Below are positions 1 to 5,642 of a DNA stretch of 5,642 nt, piece by piece (positions within the stretch are counted from its first letter, which is position 1; every line of letters begins with the position of its first letter). The notes beneath the pieces are model-generated. The model worked only from the letters and a program-made list of their open reading frames with translations, had not been told where the DNA came from and did not search any database. The stretch comes from Mycobacterium sp. Its GTDB lineage: Bacteria > Actinomycetota > Actinomycetes > Mycobacteriales > Mycobacteriaceae. The DNA is taken from positions 1 to 5,642 of the forward strand of contig JAFAQO010000344.1 in the NCBI GenBank assembly GCA_019246375.1. Direction: 5' to 3'. Position numbers and translations under genes: made by a program.

Positions 1-689
1 CACCCGAGGGCCCGCAGCTGCGGTTCAGCGTCGGTCCAAAACATGCCGGACACATCGGGCATTATGAACTGATTTCCTTTGGAAACCTGCAACTCGATCA
101 CCGAATCCAGCGGGACTGTCGCACCGGCAGGCGGGCTAGTGCCGATCACATCGCCGGCCGGACGGGTGCTGTCCACCGAAGCCTGGCTGACTTTCGTGAA
201 GCCGTACACGCTGAGGTTCCTTTGCGCGAGGTCAACGGTCTGGCCGACCACGTCGGGGATCTGCTTGGTTGCCGGTCCCGTGCCCACGATGATGGTGATC
301 TCGTTGGTGATCGCCGAGGTCTGGTTGGCTGGTGGATCGGTACCGACCACCCGGCCGTTGAGCTCCGGCGTCGAGGGTGAGGTCACCTGCTTGAAGCGAC
401 TGAATCCCGCGAACTTGAGTTTTTTCACCGCTTCGGCGTAGCTCAGCGCGGACACGTCGGGCAGTTCGCGCTGCTCCGGGCCGGTTGACACATTGACGGT
501 GATGTCGTCACCCGCGCCCACCGAAGCATTGGCGGTGGGATCGGTACCGATGACGTGGTCCGGCGGCACCAGCGAATCGGGTTTTTGTTGGGTGCGCGTT
601 TTGAAGCCGCGGTTTTGCAACTGAGCGATCGCGTCGGCAGACGCCTGACCGCGTACATCCGGTACCGAGACATTCCTGGTAGTGCTCCC
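1..689 (-). other. pknB: PASTA repeat array of PknB (three full repeats and part of a fourth)
   Basis: This is the extracytoplasmic sensor part of PknB, codons 354 to 582. Each unit opens with a PDV-type motif: VPDVRGQ, LPDVSAL, IPDVVGQ and MPDVSGM. Each of the three complete units also carries a GTDP/GTSP motif followed by an Ala-Asn or Pro-Ala turn (GTDPTAN, GTDPPAN, GTSPPAG) and a closing beta strand such as ITVNVS, ITIIVG or IELQVS. In the PASTA family these units bind muropeptides or lipid II, and the distal unit is the one most implicated in ligand binding. That unit is the one cut by the window edge. The repeats are divergent at DNA level, so recombination between them looks unlikely. 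Confidence 0.9.
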
Positions 690-1748
690 GAATGTGTTGA
701 TCACGATCGTGACCACGACGGTAAGCAGCGCCAACACGGCCACCGCGATCAGCCAGCGGCCCACCGAACCCACGGTGCGATCGGTGGCGAAGTCGACCTG
801 TTGGCGGGGTAACGGACCAGTTCCCGTCCCGGCGGAGCCCGCGGCCGGCGTAGATCCGAGTAACGATGTCCGCTCAGCATCGGTGAGGACCTTGGGCGCT
901 TCGGGCGTCTCACCGTTGTGCACCCGGACCAGGTCGGCGCGCATCTCGGCGGCGGTCTGATATCGGTTGTCCGGGTTTTTCGCCAACGCCTTCAGCACGA
1001 CGGCGTCCAGATCCGCGGGGATACCTTCGTGGCGTTGGGAAGGCGGAATGGGATCTTCACGGACATGCTGATAGGCGACAGCGACAGGCGAGTCACCGAT
1101 GAAAGGAGGCTCGCCGGTGAGGATTTCGTACAGGACACAGCCCAACGAATAGACATCGGAGCGGGCATCGACGGCATCGCCACGGGCTTGCTCGGGTGAC
1201 AGGTATTGCGCCGTCCCGATCACCGCCGCGGTCTGGGTGACGCTATTGCCGCCGTCGGATATCGCCCGGGCGATACCGAAGTCCATCACCTTCACCGCGT
1301 TGGTCTTGCTGATCATGATGTTCGCCGGCTTGACGTCGCGGTGGATGATGCCGTGCTGATGACTGAAATTGAGCGCCTGGCAGGCGTCGGCGATGACCTC
1401 GATTGCGCGCTGGGGCGGCATCGGACCGTCGGTATGCACGATGTCGCGCAGCGTGACACCGTCGACGTACTCCATCACGATGTAGGGCAGCGGACCGGCC
1501 GCTGTTTCCGCTTCACCGGTGTCGTACACCGCGACGATCGCCGGATGGTTGAGCGCCGCGGCGTTTTGCGCCTCACGCCGAAAACGCAGATAGAAGCTGG
1601 GGTCCCGGGCCAAGTCAGCGCGCAACACCTTGACCGCCACGTCGCGATGCAACCGCACGTCGCGAGCCAGGTGAACCTCGGACATGCCGCCGAAGCCAAG
1701 GATTTCGCCCAATTCATAACGATCAGACAGGTGCTGCGGGGTGGTCAT
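1..1748 (-). CDS. pknB: PknB, PASTA-domain transmembrane Ser/Thr protein kinase (3' end outside window)
   Basis: PknB is the essential mycobacterial PASTA kinase, which couples peptidoglycan state to growth and division. The frame is open with no stop from ATG 1746-1748 to the left edge, giving 582 complete codons; with the 626-aa M. tuberculosis protein as guide, about 44 residues are missing. I translated it by hand as far as needed. It begins [20 protein letters not shown]. The kinase domain has catalytic Lys40, gatekeeper-position Met92, HRD at 136-138, DFG at 156-158, activation-loop VTQT with Thr171 and Thr173, and SPE at 184-186. The juxtamembrane linker keeps RTS with Thr294/Ser295, which are reported phosphosites, then turns Gly/Thr/Pro-rich. 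The TM helix is about 332-351 ([20 protein letters not shown]). Extracytoplasmic PASTA repeats begin near 354; three are complete and the fourth (MPDVSGMFW...) is cut. The start overlaps the pknA stop by ATGA. Pairing with pknA, rodA and pbpA on one strand supports the identity. Confidence 0.97.
   Translation of the reverse strand, partial: MTTPQHLSDRYELGEILGFGGMSEVHLARDVRLHRDVAVKVLRADLARDPSFYLRFRREAQNAAALNHPAIVAVYDTGEAETAAGPLPYIVMEYVDGVTLRDIVHTDGPMPPQRAIEVIADACQALNFSHQHGIIHRDVKPANIMISKTNAVKVMDFGIARAISDGGNSVTQTAAVIGTAQYLSPEQARGDAVDARSDVYSLGCVLYEILTGEPPFIGDSPVAVAYQHVREDPIPPSQRHEGIPADLDAVVLKALAKNPDNRYQTAAEMRADLVRVHNGETPEAPKVLTDAERTSLLGSTPAAGSAGTGTGPLPRQQVDFATDRTVGSVGRWLIAVAVLALLTVVVTIVINTFGSTTRNVSVPDVRGQASADAIAQLQNRGFKTRTQQKPDSLVPPDHVIGTDPTANASVGAGDDITVNVSTGPEQRELPDVSALSYAEAVKKLKFAGFSRFKQVTSPSTPELNGRVVGTDPPANQTSAITNEITIIVGTGPATKQIPDVVGQTVDLAQRNLSVYGFTKVSQASVDSTRPAGDVIGTSPPAGATVPLDSVIELQVSKGNQFIMPDVSGMFWTDAEPQLRALG
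1745..1748 (-). other. ATGA stop/start overlap, pknA-pknB
   Basis: The pknB ATG (1748-1746) overlaps the pknA TGA (1747-1745). The preceding bases (minus strand CTACCCGAGATATCACA) contain no convincing Shine-Dalgarno sequence, only a GAGAT. PknB synthesis may therefore depend on ribosomes that have just finished pknA. Confidence 0.92.
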
Positions 1749-3151
1749 TGTGATATCTCGGGTAGGGCCGGCGACGCTGGGTGCTGAAGCGCCACCGGGG
1801 CAATCCAGCGAGATTCGATTGCCCGGCTCGCACCCGCAATCGGGGTGACCCCCACCTCGGGCGTTGGACGAGCCGGACCGTCGACCAGGCTAGGTCTGGG
1901 CTGCACGCTTCGCGGTCCAGGATTACCTGCATCCCCGCGATCCGTCCAATTGGACGGCTGCGCGGGCGCCGGCCCTGTCCCCCCGGGCGCACTAGTGGGC
2001 GGAGTGCCGGTGTCGGTCACCGTCGGCGGCGATTGTTGCGGCTGGTTGTTGTCGTTGTGGGAGTTGATCACGATCAACACCGCGATGATGATCGCGAGCG
2101 CCCCCAGTACCCCGGCTGCCCACAGTAGGGCACGCTGACCGGACGAAAATGTGCGTCGCGGCGGCGGTGGGCGGTGACCGCCCGTTCCGGCTCGCGACCG
2201 GCGGGCAGCCTGGGCGCGGCCGGCGGGGGTGGCTGCGACCCTGGCTTGTGGGCCCGACGGAATGGCGGCGGGCGTTGCTCGGCCTGGCGACGACGTCTGG
2301 CTGGGCCGTGGGGGTCGGCGGCCGGCGCGTACCGCTGCGACGGCGTCGGCGAATGGACCCCCACTGCGGTAGCGCATGCCGGGATTTTTCACCAACGTGA
2401 TCTCGATGAGTTCCCGCACGTTCGGCGGCAATTCGCTGGGCAAAGGTGGCGGGGGCTCTTTGATGTGCTTCATCGCCACCGTCAGGGCACCATCGCCGGT
2501 GAACGGCCGCTTGCCCGAAACGGCTTCGTAGCCAACCACTCCCAGCGAGTAGACATCACTGGCAGGGGTCGCGTCGTGGCCCAGAGCCTGCTCGGGCGCA
2601 ATGTATTGCGCGGTACCCATCACCATGCCGGTTTGGGTCACCGGAGCGGCGTCGACGGCCTTGGCGATTCCAAAGTCAGTGATCTTCACCTGACCGGTTG
2701 GAGTGATCAGGATGTTGCCGGGTTTGACGTCACGGTGCACCAGGCCGGCGGCGTGCGCGACTTGCAGGGCGCGGCCGGTCTGCTCGAGCATGTCCAGTGC
2801 GTGTCGCAGCGAGAGCCGGCCGGTGCGTTTGAGGACCGAGTTGAGCGGCTCGCCATTGACCAGTTCCATCACCAGGTAGGCAGTGCGGCCCTCCCCGTTC
2901 ATCTGGGTTTCGCCGTAGTCGTGCACGCTGGCGATTCCGGGGTGATTGAGCATCGCGGTGGTGCGCGCCTCGATACGGAACCGCTCGATGAATTCCGGGT
3001 CGCTGGAAAACTCGTTTTTGAGCACCTTGACCGCGACGCGCCGGCCCAGCCGGCTGTCCACCGCCTCCCACACCTGGCCCATGCCGCCGGTGGCGATGAG
3101 GCGCTGCAGGCGATACCGGCCAGACAGCGTCACACCTACTCTCGGGGTCAT
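1745..3151 (-). CDS. pknA: PknA, transmembrane Ser/Thr protein kinase
   Basis: PknA is a Hanks-type kinase that controls cell shape and division; known mycobacterial substrates include Wag31 and cell-wall synthesis proteins. The 468-aa product has an N-terminal kinase domain (about 13-275). Visible elements are the Gly-rich loop ATGGMGQV (20-27), catalytic Lys42, alpha-C Glu61, HRDVKPGN with Asp141, DFG at 159-161, activation-loop VTQTG with Thr172 and Thr174 (the autophosphorylation positions in M. tuberculosis) and APE at 185-187. A Pro/Arg-rich juxtamembrane linker (about 275-338) and one TM helix (about 341-362) follow. The roughly 105-residue extracytoplasmic tail is rich in Pro, Thr, Asn and Gln and has no PASTA domain. 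As I remember it, the M. tuberculosis protein is 431 aa with a shorter tail that ends similarly (YEIAQ there, PEISQ here), so the length difference falls mainly after the TM helix. The start at 3149-3151 has a strong Shine-Dalgarno sequence and overlaps the pbpA stop. The kinase domain is intact and should be active. Confidence 0.96.
   Translation of the reverse strand: MTPRVGVTLSGRYRLQRLIATGGMGQVWEAVDSRLGRRVAVKVLKNEFSSDPEFIERFRIEARTTAMLNHPGIASVHDYGETQMNGEGRTAYLVMELVNGEPLNSVLKRTGRLSLRHALDMLEQTGRALQVAHAAGLVHRDVKPGNILITPTGQVKITDFGIAKAVDAAPVTQTGMVMGTAQYIAPEQALGHDATPASDVYSLGVVGYEAVSGKRPFTGDGALTVAMKHIKEPPPPLPSELPPNVRELIEITLVKNPGMRYRSGGPFADAVAAVRAGRRPPRPSQTSSPGRATPAAIPSGPQARVAATPAGRAQAARRSRAGTGGHRPPPPRRTFSSGQRALLWAAGVLGALAIIIAVLIVINSHNDNNQPQQSPPTVTDTGTPPTSAPGGTGPAPAQPSNWTDRGDAGNPGPRSVQPRPSLVDGPARPTPEVGVTPIAGASRAIESRWIAPVALQHPASPALPEISQ
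3148..3151 (-). other. ATGA stop/start overlap, pbpA-pknA
   Basis: The pknA ATG (3151-3149) overlaps the pbpA TGA (3150-3148), the same four-base junction as at the other two boundaries. It is consistent with one polycistronic message and coupled translation. Confidence 0.93.
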
Positions 3152-4623
3152 GGTCCTCCCTGCAGCGCGGCCTCGATCACGGCCCGTCCAATCGGCGCGG
3201 CGAGGGCACCGCCCGTCGCCGACAGCCGGTCGGCGCCATCCTCCACCAGCACTGCGACGGCCACTTTCGGCGATTCCGCCGGTGCGAACGCGATGTACCA
3301 GGCATGCGGTGGAGTGTTCCGCGGGTCGGTGCCGTGCTCTGCGGTACCGGTCTTGGATGCGATCTGCACGCCGGGGATGGCCCCTTTCTGCTGTGTGACT
3401 TGCTCGGCGCCGACCATTAATTGTGTCAGCTTAGCCGCGACCTGCGGCGACACTGCATGGCGCTGCTCGTGCGGTCCGGTGGCGTCGATGTTGGCCAGGT
3501 CTGGTCCTTGCAGGTTATCGACCAGGTAAGGCTGCATCATCACTCCGTTATTCGCGATCGTGGCAGCCACCACGGCGTTCTCCAGCGGTGTGAGCGCCAC
3601 ATCTTTCTGCCCGATACTTGACATACCCAGGGCGGCGGCGTCTGGAATAGGGCCGACGGTCGATTCTGCGACCTGCAGCGGAAGGGGGTCGGGCGCGTTG
3701 TCGAATCCAAACGCCTGTGCAGTGCCTCGCAAGGCGTCCGTGCCGGTGCGAAGGCCGAGTTGGACGAACGCGGTGTTGCAGGACCGTGCGAAAGCCTCGC
3801 TCAGCGACACCGTCGGCCCGCCACCGCACGAGGTGCCACCGTAGTTTTCCACGGTGGCGGTGCTGCCCGGTAGCGGTATGGTCGGCGCAGCGGTCAGCTG
3901 TTCCTCCTCGGTGACCCCGACCTGCAGTGCGGCAGCGGTGGTGATGACCTTGAAAGTGGACCCGGGCGGGTAAGTCTCCGTAATGGCGCGATTGGTCAGC
4001 GGGGAGCTCGGGTCGTCGCGAAGCCGCTGCCATGTCTGTGCCTGCTGGTCGATGTTGTGCGACGACAGCAAGTTGGGATCGTAGGACGGCGACGACACCA
4101 GCGCCAGAATCTTCCCAGTGGATGGTTCGAGTGCGACGACCGCCCCCTTGCACGGTCCGCTACAGCCCTGCTGCATCGCGTCCCAGCCGGCTTGCTGGAT
4201 GCGGGGGTTGATCGTGGTGTCGACATTTCCGCCGCGCGGATCGCGACCGGTGAAGAAGTCCGCCAGCCGGCGACCAAAGAGCCGCTGGTCAGACCCGTTG
4301 AGCAACGGATCCTCCGCGCGTTCCAAGCCGGTGCTGGAATAGCGGAGCGAGTAGAACCCGGTGATCGGCGCGTAGACAGCAGGGTTGGGGTAAACCCGCA
4401 AGAATCGGAAGCGGCTGTTGGTAGCCACCGAATAGGCCAGTATTCGCCCGCCGGCAGTTATCTGCCCGCGCTGCCTGGAGTATTCGTCGAGCAGGACTCG
4501 CTGGTTGCGGGGGTCGCCACGGAGCCCGTCGGCGGTGAAGACCTGAGTCAGCGTGGCGTTGGCTAACAGCAGCACAATCAACGCCATCACGGTTACCGAA
4601 ATTCGGCGCAAAGACGCGTTCAT
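3148..4623 (-). CDS. pbpA: PbpA, class B penicillin-binding protein (transpeptidase)
   Basis: PbpA is a membrane-anchored DD-transpeptidase that cross-links peptidoglycan during division and is a beta-lactam target. The 491-aa product has a short cytoplasmic N-terminus, one anchor helix (about residues 8-28), a PBP-dimerisation-like region (about 35-150) and the transpeptidase domain (about 158-485). All three catalytic motifs are present: STFK with nucleophile Ser222, SCN at 281-283, and KTG at 424-426. Cys154/Cys158 and Cys266/Cys282 are present, as in the M. tuberculosis enzyme, where disulfides are reported. I chose the ATG at 4621-4623 because it gives exactly the M. tuberculosis length and the ATGA overlap with rodA. 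The frame stays open 51 codons further upstream to an ATG at 4774-4776, but that stretch is low-hydrophobicity, Arg/Ala-rich sequence lying inside conserved rodA. In M. tuberculosis PknB phosphorylates PbpA, with Thr362 and Thr437 reported as sites; here Thr437 is kept and residue 362 is Met. The stop overlaps the pknA start. Confidence 0.97.
   Translation of the reverse strand: MNASLRRISVTVMALIVLLLANATLTQVFTADGLRGDPRNQRVLLDEYSRQRGQITAGGRILAYSVATNSRFRFLRVYPNPAVYAPITGFYSLRYSSTGLERAEDPLLNGSDQRLFGRRLADFFTGRDPRGGNVDTTINPRIQQAGWDAMQQGCSGPCKGAVVALEPSTGKILALVSSPSYDPNLLSSHNIDQQAQTWQRLRDDPSSPLTNRAITETYPPGSTFKVITTAAALQVGVTEEEQLTAAPTIPLPGSTATVENYGGTSCGGGPTVSLSEAFARSCNTAFVQLGLRTGTDALRGTAQAFGFDNAPDPLPLQVAESTVGPIPDAAALGMSSIGQKDVALTPLENAVVAATIANNGVMMQPYLVDNLQGPDLANIDATGPHEQRHAVSPQVAAKLTQLMVGAEQVTQQKGAIPGVQIASKTGTAEHGTDPRNTPPHAWYIAFAPAESPKVAVAVLVEDGADRLSATGGALAAPIGRAVIEAALQGGP
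3155..3160 (-). promoter_or_regulatory. pknA: Strong ribosome binding site for pknA
   Basis: The minus strand reads GGGAGGACCATGA: a near-perfect Shine-Dalgarno GGGAGG ends three bases before the pknA ATG. It is formed by the last pbpA codons (CAG GGA GGA CCA TGA, residues QGGP). This is the best ribosome binding site of the three junctions, though its spacing is on the short side. Confidence 0.7.
4620..4623 (-). other. ATGA stop/start overlap, rodA-pbpA
   Basis: On the minus strand the bases ATGA contain the pbpA start (4623-4621) and the rodA stop TGA (4622-4620). This arrangement normally implies translational coupling by terminating ribosomes. It also supports the shorter, 491-residue PbpA start. 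Confidence 0.92.
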
Positions 4624-5642
4624 ACGCGCTCGATCACCTCGGTGCTGGCCTTTGCGATCGGCGTCGTCTTGCGGGGCCGGGGCCGGATCGGCCGTCGCGC
4701 GGCGTGTGAGATCCGCACCAGGATGGCCAGCAGCAGGTAGTTGGCCAGCAGCGACGAGCCACCATAGGACATCCACGGTGTGGTCAGTCCGGTCAGGGGA
4801 ATGAGCTTCGTCACGCCGCCGACAACGATGAACAGCTGGATCGCCAGGGTCGACGCCAGGCCGGCGGCCAGCAGCTTGCCAAAGCTGTCCCGTACCGCGA
4901 TGGCCGTCCGCAAGCCGCGGATGATCACGATGGTGTAGAGCATCAACACGCTGGCCAGCCCCACCAATCCAAGCTCTTCGCCGAATGCGGCGATGATGAA
5001 ATCCGTCGATGCCGCAGGCACGGTGTCGGGCTGACCGTTACCAAGCCCGGTGCCGAAGATGCCACCAGTGGCGAAGCTGAATAACGACTGCACTATCTGA
5101 TACCCGCTGCCTTCCGGATCGGCAAACGGGTTCAGCCAGGTCTGCACGCGGACCCGGACGTGGTTGAAGGCGAAGTACGCCACGACGCTGCCCGCTGCGA
5201 ACAAGACCAAGCCGATGACCACCCAACTGAACCGTTGAGTGGCTAGGTAGACCACCACCAGAAACGACGCATACAGCAGCAGTGAAGTGCCGAGGTCTTT
5301 TTCGAAGACCATCACACCCACTGAGATCACCCACGCCGCCAGCAGCGGCGCGAGATCACGTGCGCGTGGCAGGTCCATGCCCATCACATGCTTGCCGGCG
5401 CTGGTGAACAGGCCGCGTTTGGCAATTAACACTGCCGAGAAGAAAATGAGCAGCAGAATCTTCGAGAATTCGGCTGGCTGAATCGAGAAGCCGCGCAACA
5501 GAATCCAGATCTTTGCACCGTTCTTCTCGGAGAACGACGGCGGCAGTACTGCCGGAATTGCCAGCATCACCAGACCGGCGACCCCACAGGTGTAGCCGTA
5601 GCGGCCGAGCTGTCGATGATCCTTGAGAAACGTCACTACGAG
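4620..5642 (-). CDS. rodA: RodA, SEDS-family peptidoglycan glycosyltransferase (5' end outside window)
   Basis: RodA polymerises lipid II into glycan strands in the cytoplasmic membrane, working with a class B PBP; the adjacent pbpA encodes the obvious candidate partner. The window holds 340 codons plus TGA. The frame is open to the right edge, and the family length is about 470 aa, so roughly 130 N-terminal residues and the true start are missing; the GTG at 5634-5636 is an internal valine. Counting from the first complete codon (5640-5642), I see about eight hydrophobic helices. QPAEFSK lies at 55-61. A large extracytoplasmic loop carries NPFADPEGSGYQ (171-182) and STDFIIAAFGEELGLVG, whose Asp214 aligns with the essential SEDS aspartate. 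TTPWMSYGGSS (287-297) is the C-terminal SEDS signature. A basic tail ends TEVIERV. The gene overlaps pbpA by ATGA. One oddity is the loop WILLRGF (45-51) just before QPAEF. FtsW is the main alternative, but the neighbourhood and sequence match mycobacterial RodA closely. Confidence 0.96.
   Translation of the reverse strand, partial: LVVTFLKDHRQLGRYGYTCGVAGLVMLAIPAVLPPSFSEKNGAKIWILLRGFSIQPAEFSKILLLIFFSAVLIAKRGLFTSAGKHVMGMDLPRARDLAPLLAAWVISVGVMVFEKDLGTSLLLYASFLVVVYLATQRFSWVVIGLVLFAAGSVVAYFAFNHVRVRVQTWLNPFADPEGSGYQIVQSLFSFATGGIFGTGLGNGQPDTVPAASTDFIIAAFGEELGLVGLASVLMLYTIVIIRGLRTAIAVRDSFGKLLAAGLASTLAIQLFIVVGGVTKLIPLTGLTTPWMSYGGSSLLANYLLLAILVRISHAARRPIRPRPRKTTPIAKASTEVIERV
4635..4640 (-). promoter_or_regulatory. 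pbpA: Probable ribosome binding site for pbpA
   Basis: The minus strand reads GAGGTG about 11 bases before the pbpA ATG, inside the last rodA codons (ACC GAG GTG ATC). It is a moderate Shine-Dalgarno match at slightly long spacing. It supports the start at 4623 but could simply reflect the rodA codons. Confidence 0.5.

Noticed and set aside
79..441. 120-codon plus-strand open frame at the left end
   Set aside because: It is antisense to the PknB PASTA repeats, which are intact on the minus strand in this region.
1..1748. Possible truncation or pseudogene status of pknB because no stop is seen
   Set aside because: The frame is open and matches PknB through codon 582; the gene simply runs off the left edge, and the expected remaining length is about 44 codons.
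1206..1787. 193-codon plus-strand open frame opposite the pknB kinase domain
   Set aside because: It is a shadow of pknB, His/Arg/Asp-rich and without family resemblance.
2063..2078. Inverted repeat GTTGATC-AC-GATCAAC, resembling a small hairpin or operator
   Set aside because: It lies inside the pknA TM-helix coding region, where Val/Ile/Asn codons give GATC-rich sequence. There is no T-tract and the two-base loop is too small for a natural terminator.
2174..3529. 451-codon open frame on the plus strand, opposite pknA and the end of pbpA
   Set aside because: It is fully antisense to two clearly conserved genes, has no recognisable domain, and is explained by the scarcity of stop codons in GC-rich antisense frames.
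3548..4153. 201-codon minus-strand open frame inside pbpA in another frame
   Set aside because: It lies within the intact transpeptidase domain, and its Arg/His-rich composition is typical of a shifted GC-rich frame.
1..5642. A hidden novel system, mobile element or RNA gene
   Set aside because: The window is almost entirely accounted for by four overlapping conserved genes. I saw no terminal inverted repeats, direct-repeat array, tRNA-like fold or compositional break.

Overview
This window is a stretch of the mycobacterial cell-growth and division operon, read entirely from the minus strand in the order rodA - pbpA - pknA - pknB. The encoded proteins are co-linear with the M. tuberculosis proteins as I remember them (Rv0017c to Rv0014c). 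The GC-rich, GTC/CTG/GCC-heavy codon use also fits Mycobacterium. Scattered substitutions, and a PknA tail that differs from the one I remember for M. tuberculosis, suggest a non-tuberculous species. I cannot name the species from sequence alone.

Layout from right to left, in the direction of transcription: 5642-4620 holds the C-terminal 340 codons of rodA (5' end outside the window). 4623-3148 is a complete pbpA (491 aa). 3151-1745 is a complete pknA (468 aa). 1748-1 is pknB from its start codon to about codon 582, with the last ~44 codons outside the window. Each of the three gene junctions is the same four-base ATGA overlap, so there is no intergenic DNA. I found no RNA gene, mobile element, CRISPR array, terminator or promoter, and no credible plus-strand gene. 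The many long open frames on the plus strand are antisense shadows of GC-rich coding sequence.

The genes form one functional module. RodA is a SEDS-family peptidoglycan glycosyltransferase. PbpA is a class B penicillin-binding transpeptidase. PknA and PknB are transmembrane Ser/Thr kinases that control growth, shape and division; PknB carries extracytoplasmic PASTA repeats that sense peptidoglycan fragments or lipid II. In M. tuberculosis the phosphatase gene pstP and two FHA genes lie upstream of rodA. They would be expected just beyond the right edge here, but they are not in the window.

I looked for a novel system and did not find one: this is conserved core-genome content. The points worth a second look are small: the C-terminal tail of PknA, a Met at the PbpA position equivalent to a reported phosphothreonine, an unusual loop in RodA, and the uneven ribosome-binding sites along a fully coupled operon.
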